A stretch of 64,000 bases of DNA, taken from assembly GCA_020310875.1 (NCBI GenBank), contig CM035428.1:105200161-105264160 (forward strand), read 5' to 3'. Origin of the DNA: Ceratopteris richardii (taxonomy: Eukaryota > Streptophyta > Polypodiopsida > Polypodiales > Pteridaceae). The notes under the pieces were generated by a model that saw nothing but the letters and a program-made list of their open reading frames with translations, made no database searches and was not told the origin of the DNA. The position numbers and the translations under genes were made by a program. Position 1 is the first letter of the stretch. Every line of letters starts with the position of its first letter. This document shows, in pieces, positions 59,301 to 64,000 of this stretch.

Positions 59301-60288
59301 CATTCGTCATAAGAAGAGAATCATAATCATCACTTTTACCTTCAACTGCATAATTTCCTTGTTGTTTACCTCTTCTTGAATAGCCTCCTCTTTGATTACC
59401 GGCTTGATTATTTTCATTTTGATAGCAATCTTTGGCATAGTGTCCATACCTTCCACATATATAGCAATTGTTGTTATCTTCACTCCTTTGTCTTTGATTA
59501 TAGTTGTAGTAGCCTCTCGTACCTCTAGCACTTGATCTTCCTCTTCCTCTTGTGTTGAAGAAGCCACTTGAAGTCCCTTGATCATCACTCCTTCTTCCTC
59601 GACCTCTATTTGAATCTCTTCTTCTTCTGTTTCCACCTCTTGATGATCCTACATAAAGAGCTTGTCCTTGAGATCCTTTTTGATTTGAAGTAGAGCCATT
59701 TAGATTCATCTCCTCCATGACCATAAGAGCAACAAGCTGATCAAAGATTGGTAATTCTCCTCTAACATAAACTAAAGTAATGAATGGTTTCCATCTCTCA
59801 TCATCCTTGAGTGCGTTGAGAGTATGTGCAACCAAGTCGTCGTCCTCCACATGAGCTTGAATTGATCCTAGTTGATCTACAATCTCTTTAACCTTCAACA
59901 AGAAATCATTGACCGATGCCCTTGTATCTTTCTTTATGTTATTCAACTCATTTTTGAGTTGAATCTTCCTTGCTCTTGTACTTGTAGCATACAACTTTTC
60001 CAATGCAAGCCAAACATCTCTACTTGTGTCTAGATCTTGTATGTGTCCTACCATTGAATCTTGAATATTTTGTGATAAAATGAATATAACCCTTTTCTCT
60101 CTTTCATTGCAAAGTCTAAACTCCCTCAATTGTTGGTGATTTGGATCCTCTGGTAATATAGGTTTGATATCTGTTCCATCAATCAAACCATAGAAGCCTC
60201 TACCTTGCAGGTATGTTGTGATTCTAAATCGCCATGCTTGATAGTTGTTTTTATCAAGCTTCTCTATTTGTGCATGTTGATCGCCCAT
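56339..60288 (-). pseudogene. Copia G gag-pol with an integrase deletion
   Basis: Read from the ATG at 60288. Gag (LDKNNYQAWRFRITTYLQ) leads to a CCHC knuckle (CYICGRYGHYAKDC) and protease YVDSGCSNHM, which is preceded by a TGA at 59266-59268 where relatives have Trp. The frame runs to RLFTFKV near 58925 and then jumps into the integrase core in another frame (LAGNKYYVSFIDDHSR, NGVAERRNR). The GAG-pre-integrase and HHCC zinc part is therefore missing. The integrase core to reverse transcriptase piece is 57182-58912 (KWVFKIKRNSDGSV, YVDDLLITG). A TAG at 57182-57184 precedes the last piece (56339-57163), ending with RNase H (STEAEYRGL). It is the least decayed copia after element A. Confidence 0.93.
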
Positions 60289-60509
60289 TGTGTAAATACT
60301 AAACTTCCTCCTTTAACCCTCCTTTTGGATTTACCTTTGTAATAAAGTTTATGCACCTTTCTTTGCTTGGATGTTGCTTGAGATGCTTCCTTGCTATCTC
60401 CTTCTACCTTTGTGTAGTGTCGATGATGAACCGATGCTACAATAGCTTCAAATTCTCCATCAAGGTATTATACCCTTCTCCAAGGTTCAAGTGCTTGCTT
60501 TCTTACAAA

Positions 60510-61348
60510 TGTTGGAGTTTATTGACATCCAAAATATAGCTAGAAGTAGGTGGAACCCCCTAGCAACAAGTTGATCTTCTCACAAACTTCATCATAGAAA
60601 ATGAGTCATGCTTGCAGAGCTTCTTGTTCTCTATTAACTCGGAATTTTTTAAATCTGTTTTAATCACATGTACTAGAGACCAAGAGCTTTCCAATGAGTC
60701 AAATAACACTCAATCTGTAAATACACAAGGAGATATGACCTCTGCAAGTTTGAGGTTTAATGGAGACCTTCAGCAGGGGTGAAACCCGAGAACACACACT
60801 ACTTGCAGAGAGTACTGCTCTCAGTTCACAAATTAAATGATTATGAAACTTTATGATATAAAAGTAGAGAATAAGATCTTTCACACGAGCTATCAAACAT
60901 GTAATTTGGATATATAGTGAGGTAGATACAAGCTTTGCAATCTCTGCATACAAAACTACAGCAGTGTAGAGATACACATATGACTCTCTTGGACTACCCA
61001 CAAGATCATGACTTTTCCCCTCTTTTTATAGCATGGGGAACTAATCTAAAACCTTCCTAATACATCTAAATTCGTGGTAGACACTTGGGTGGAGATATTA
61101 CATGACTCAAGTGCTCAAATAAGCAAAGTATTGATGGACTTTGAGAACAAGCCACATCGATCTTCCACTAGGACACCACTGCAGCTCCCTTGTGACTCAC
61201 TAATTTGACTCGTCATGTTCTAGAACTCACGTGGTATTTTGGCTATCTTTTATGAATAATATGAGCCTTCTTGAAGTATTTGAAGACTTCCCAAAGGTAT
61301 TTACATAATTTGAAACTTGTACCATACATAAAACAAATGTTCGTAACA
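60510..61348 (-). repeat. Copia G LTR, right (5' LTR)
   Basis: 839 bp, partner of 55492-56329, with the same TGTTGGAGTTT and GTAACA ends. Confidence 0.93.
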
Positions 61349-61353
61349 ATGAT
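61349..61353. repeat. Copia G TSD, right copy
   Basis: ATGAT, one G/A difference from 55487-55491. Confidence 0.75.
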
Positions 61354-63180
61354 GTTCAAGGCCTACCAGGCTCAACTTCAAGAAGGGTCAATAACTACAA
61401 ACCTGGACAAGAGTTACCCTAGAGCACGTTTAGAGATTGAACGGACAAAAATGTGCATGAAAATGGTAGAGCTAGCTCAGGCTATGCTTGAGACCTGTCA
61501 ATCATTCAATCAGACAAACTGTGTCAAACCAGACTTGCATTTTCAGGTCTTATTAGAAAGATTATAGCAGTTAGTAAACAAGCCCCAGGTTTCTTTACCT
61601 CCACAGGCTCAACCAATTATTGAAAGAGAAATCTCACCACCAACAAAAGCTTACGTTCCTGATTCCATGGATGATGGAACACCTCTTTCAATTTAGTAGT
61701 ACCCTCAAGAGTTCTTGCGGGAAATACAAGAGGAGAAATGGGCCAAGGAGAAGGGTAATCCCCCTCCCATTCCTGAAATTGATGACCTTCATGATCAATT
61801 TCCCCAAGACATTCCATCTATCTATGGAGACCAATTAGAGCAACAAGAAGATGAAAGATTAGATTTTGAATCTAATTCTTTACAAGAGTTGCCACAATTC
61901 ACAGGCCCATGGGAATCTGAATCTCTTTAGATTAGAGCTCTCACAATATTGGTAAGATATGAAGACTCAGTGGTTCCAAGAAACAATGATGTCATGAAGA
62001 ACACTAAGGTTTAGTGTCATCTCACTATAGAAGAACTGCTCAAAGTAAAACCAGAGCTATGGAATCATGTGAAGGCTCAGGTTCTAGAACTTGATTCCAA
62101 AATGCCAAAAGCAGGCTCTAAGCAAAAAGTTCTAGAGATACCTCTCGGTAAAATAGGGGACATGAGCGAAGGTGAAGAAGGTAATACTTATCTTCTGATC
62201 ACCTACCAGGGTTACACAACCAAAACAATCGTAGATTCAGGTGCTGGTGTTGCAATTGCGACCACGTCCTTGTGGAAGCAATGGCGCAAACCCACATTAA
62301 GACCAACTAGAATGAAGTTTCAAATGGCGGATGGACATGTTGAAAGACCTCTAGGATTTCTAGAAGGGATAACTCTAACTACCTGTGGTGTAGAGTTTCA
62401 ACACACATTTGCTATATGTGACTTTGAAAAAAATAATGTCTATGAGATTATCCTATGAAGGCCCTTCCTATGACAACTGCAAATAGTACAGGATTGGGGA
62501 ACCATCTCCTTGTACTTACAACACCTAGGGGTCACAACCAAGGTCGATTTGAAGGATTACATCTTCAGAGATGTACCACCCCTACAATGGAATCCTATCC
62601 ACAAAGCAAAAGGAGATTCAATCTCTATGCATTCTAGAAGTTCTCCTAACCCATCCTGGATGCATGAAGATACTTATTTTTAGAAGTGCAAGGTCGCAGA
62701 GAAAGAGGAAAGATGCCTAAAAGAGAGAGAAGAAGGAACTTCTCAAGGAGAAAGACTAGTTAAAGACCTAGTCTATACACTGATGATCTTTCCAGATGAG
62801 GAATTTGAGCCTCATGGTTGGGTAGAGATCTTGGCCACCATGGACATTGCTATCATGGAAGAACAGTGGACGCCTCATTGTGATGAGGAGGGTTATGATA
62901 TTTCAGTGTTCATGTGTCAACCTTTGCTAGAAGAGTGTGACCCTAGTGATGTCATAGAAGAAGAAGAGGATGACGATGATCTAGATTCCATCATGATGGA
63001 TACTTATTTTGACTTAGAGGAGCACTATCTAGAAGATGTAGGAGTATTGAGCCAAAAAGAAGAGGAACCTCTCACAAGCATGAAAACTGTAAAATCAAAG
63101 GATGGGAGTGAAGGAGGTCAAAAGAAAAAGAAAATAAAAGCAGTAAAACAAGAAGAGAAGGAATCATTATTTGAAGTACC
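61354..63180 (+). pseudogene. Gypsy F linker and aspartic protease, broken
   Basis: Continuation of gypsy F after the nested copia. A helical, charged linker (EIERTKMCMKMVELAQAML) has in-frame TAG codons at 61565, 61694, 61697, 61928 and 62012. The retroviral-type protease lies at about 62190-62458 (TIVDSGAGVAIATT, where DSG is the active site; FQMADGHVERPLG). TGA codons at 62456 and 62471 interrupt a GRPFL-like segment. An acidic stretch rich in Glu and Asp (62783-63180) precedes reverse transcriptase. The frame is constant from 61354 to 62458. Confidence 0.82.
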
Positions 63181-63229
63181 ATAAAATTTCAAGAAATATG
63201 AAGTTGAGGATCGAAAAATTTTGGTATGA

Positions 63230-64000
63230 ATGCCTTGGAGAGAGGCCATTACAAGAGAAGCATATGAAAATAAAGAAAAGGCCAAAAAAATCATAGTAAC
63301 CATTGAGGAGAACAAAGAGAGATGTACATACATAGGAGAAGACCTAAGTACAGAAGAAGAAGCAGAGCTTGTAGCTTTATTAAGGGAATATAGAGATGTG
63401 TTTGTGTGGCACTATAGAGACTTGAAGGGAGTAGATTCGAACATTTGCTCTCATACTATACCCATGACTGCTGACCCCAAACCCACCAAACAAAAGCCCT
63501 ACACATATAATGACACTTATGCAGCTAAAATAAAAGAAGAAATCGACAGGCTGATTGAAGCTGGATTTATCTATGAGATTGAGCATAGTGAATGGGTTTC
63601 CCCCATGTTAATGGTGCCCAAGAAGAATGAAAAGTTACGAGTATGTATTAACCTTAAAAAAGTTAATGTTGCTACGATTAGAGATAGCTATCCGCTTCCA
63701 ATCATTGAGCCTCTATTGGAGCGTGTTGCAGACAAGGAAGTTTATAGCTTCCTTGATGGATTTTCAGGTTACAACCAAGTAGCCATTGCCCCAGAAGATC
63801 AGCAGAAAACAACTTTTTCTATAGAGTGGGGAATCTTTGCATTTCGTGTGATGCCATTTGGGCTCACCAATGCACCTGCAACATTCCAAAGGGTCATGTG
63901 TCATGTCTTCAAAGAGTTCTCTTGAAAGAGCTTAGAAGTATATGTGGATGATTTATGTGCTCATTCCCGAGAAAGAAGATACCACATCCCTAAGCTCAAA
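63230..64000 (+). pseudogene. Gypsy F reverse transcriptase, cut by the window end
   Basis: Ty3/gypsy reverse transcriptase with SEWVSPMLMVPKKNEKLRVC, DSYPLPIIEPLLERVADKEV, FSGYNQVAIAPEDQQKT and [23 protein letters not shown] at 63923-63925 follows VFKEFS; after it YVDDLCAHS (about 63940-63966) gives the catalytic YVDD. RNase H, integrase and the 3' LTR should lie beyond the window. The motif style agrees with Athila/Tat-type elements and with the tRNA-Asp-type primer site. Confidence 0.9.

Larger units (their letters stand above)
55492..61348 (-). mobile_element. Copia element G nested in gypsy F
   Basis: A 5.86-kb Ty1/copia element on the minus strand inside the gag-to-protease part of gypsy F. 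LTRs at 55492-56329 and 60510-61348 start TGTTGGAGTTTATTGAC and end GTAACA. The duplication matches 4 of 5 bases. Removing the element and one target copy leaves the host reading frame in phase, which supports the boundaries. No copia-type primer site is evident next to the 5' LTR. Coding is damaged by an internal deletion and two stops. Confidence 0.95.

Overview
This window is non-genic, repeat-packed nuclear DNA from a land plant. The evidence is the element families present: a plant L1-type LINE whose ORF1 has a DUF4283-like domain and a CCHC knuckle, several Ty1/copia elements with initiator-Met-type primer sites, a Ty3/gypsy chromovirus with a C-terminal chromodomain, a gypsy element with a decayed tRNA-Asp-type primer site, and a CACTA (En/Spm) transposon. 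A tandem repeat also carries plant-telomere-like CCCTAAA words. I cannot place the plant more precisely, though the nesting suggests a large genome. I see no confident host gene; the best candidate is a 161-residue disordered ORF at 30926-31411.

Layout. 1-520: unassigned flank. 535-6742: a full-length LINE bounded by a 14-bp target-site duplication (TSD), with two ORFs overlapping by 4 bp. 6757-11053: unassigned, purine-rich. 11059-17678: copia element A (minus strand), complete, with two LTRs and a 5-bp TSD. 17684-18476: probable gypsy 3' end with an LTR. 18480-18790: an alternating purine-pyrimidine repeat. 18807-22688: truncated copia B (minus). 22690-25897: gypsy fragment C (minus) with an extra ORF after integrase. 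25898-about 29950: copia D (plus), 3'-truncated. 30206-30452: a tRNA-derived SINE (minus). 30926-31411: the candidate ORF. 31500-34800: microsatellites and short repeats. 34808-41389: gypsy chromovirus E (minus), complete with LTRs and TSD. 42166 to at least 47059: CACTA element (minus). About 47100-49490: a tandem repeat of about 600 bp period. 51106-64000: gypsy element F (plus), running off the window and split by copia G (minus, 55492-61348), which has LTRs and a near-matching TSD.

Most notable: the last 110-125 bp of the SINE match the 3' UTR of the LINE (about 82% over a 55-bp ungapped core). That is what a SINE borrowing the reverse transcriptase of this LINE family should look like. 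Other signals are a 17-bp palindrome repeated five times in each LTR of copia A, premature stops in the older elements that are almost all TAG where Gln (CAG) is expected, a possible C-tract slip at the start of LINE ORF1, and a TATCG-rich palindromic leader in gypsy F.

Nothing here forms a working host pathway. The parts relate as parasites, a possible partner pair (LINE and SINE) and nested insertions that give relative ages: G is younger than F, D is younger than C, and A is younger than the sequence it split.
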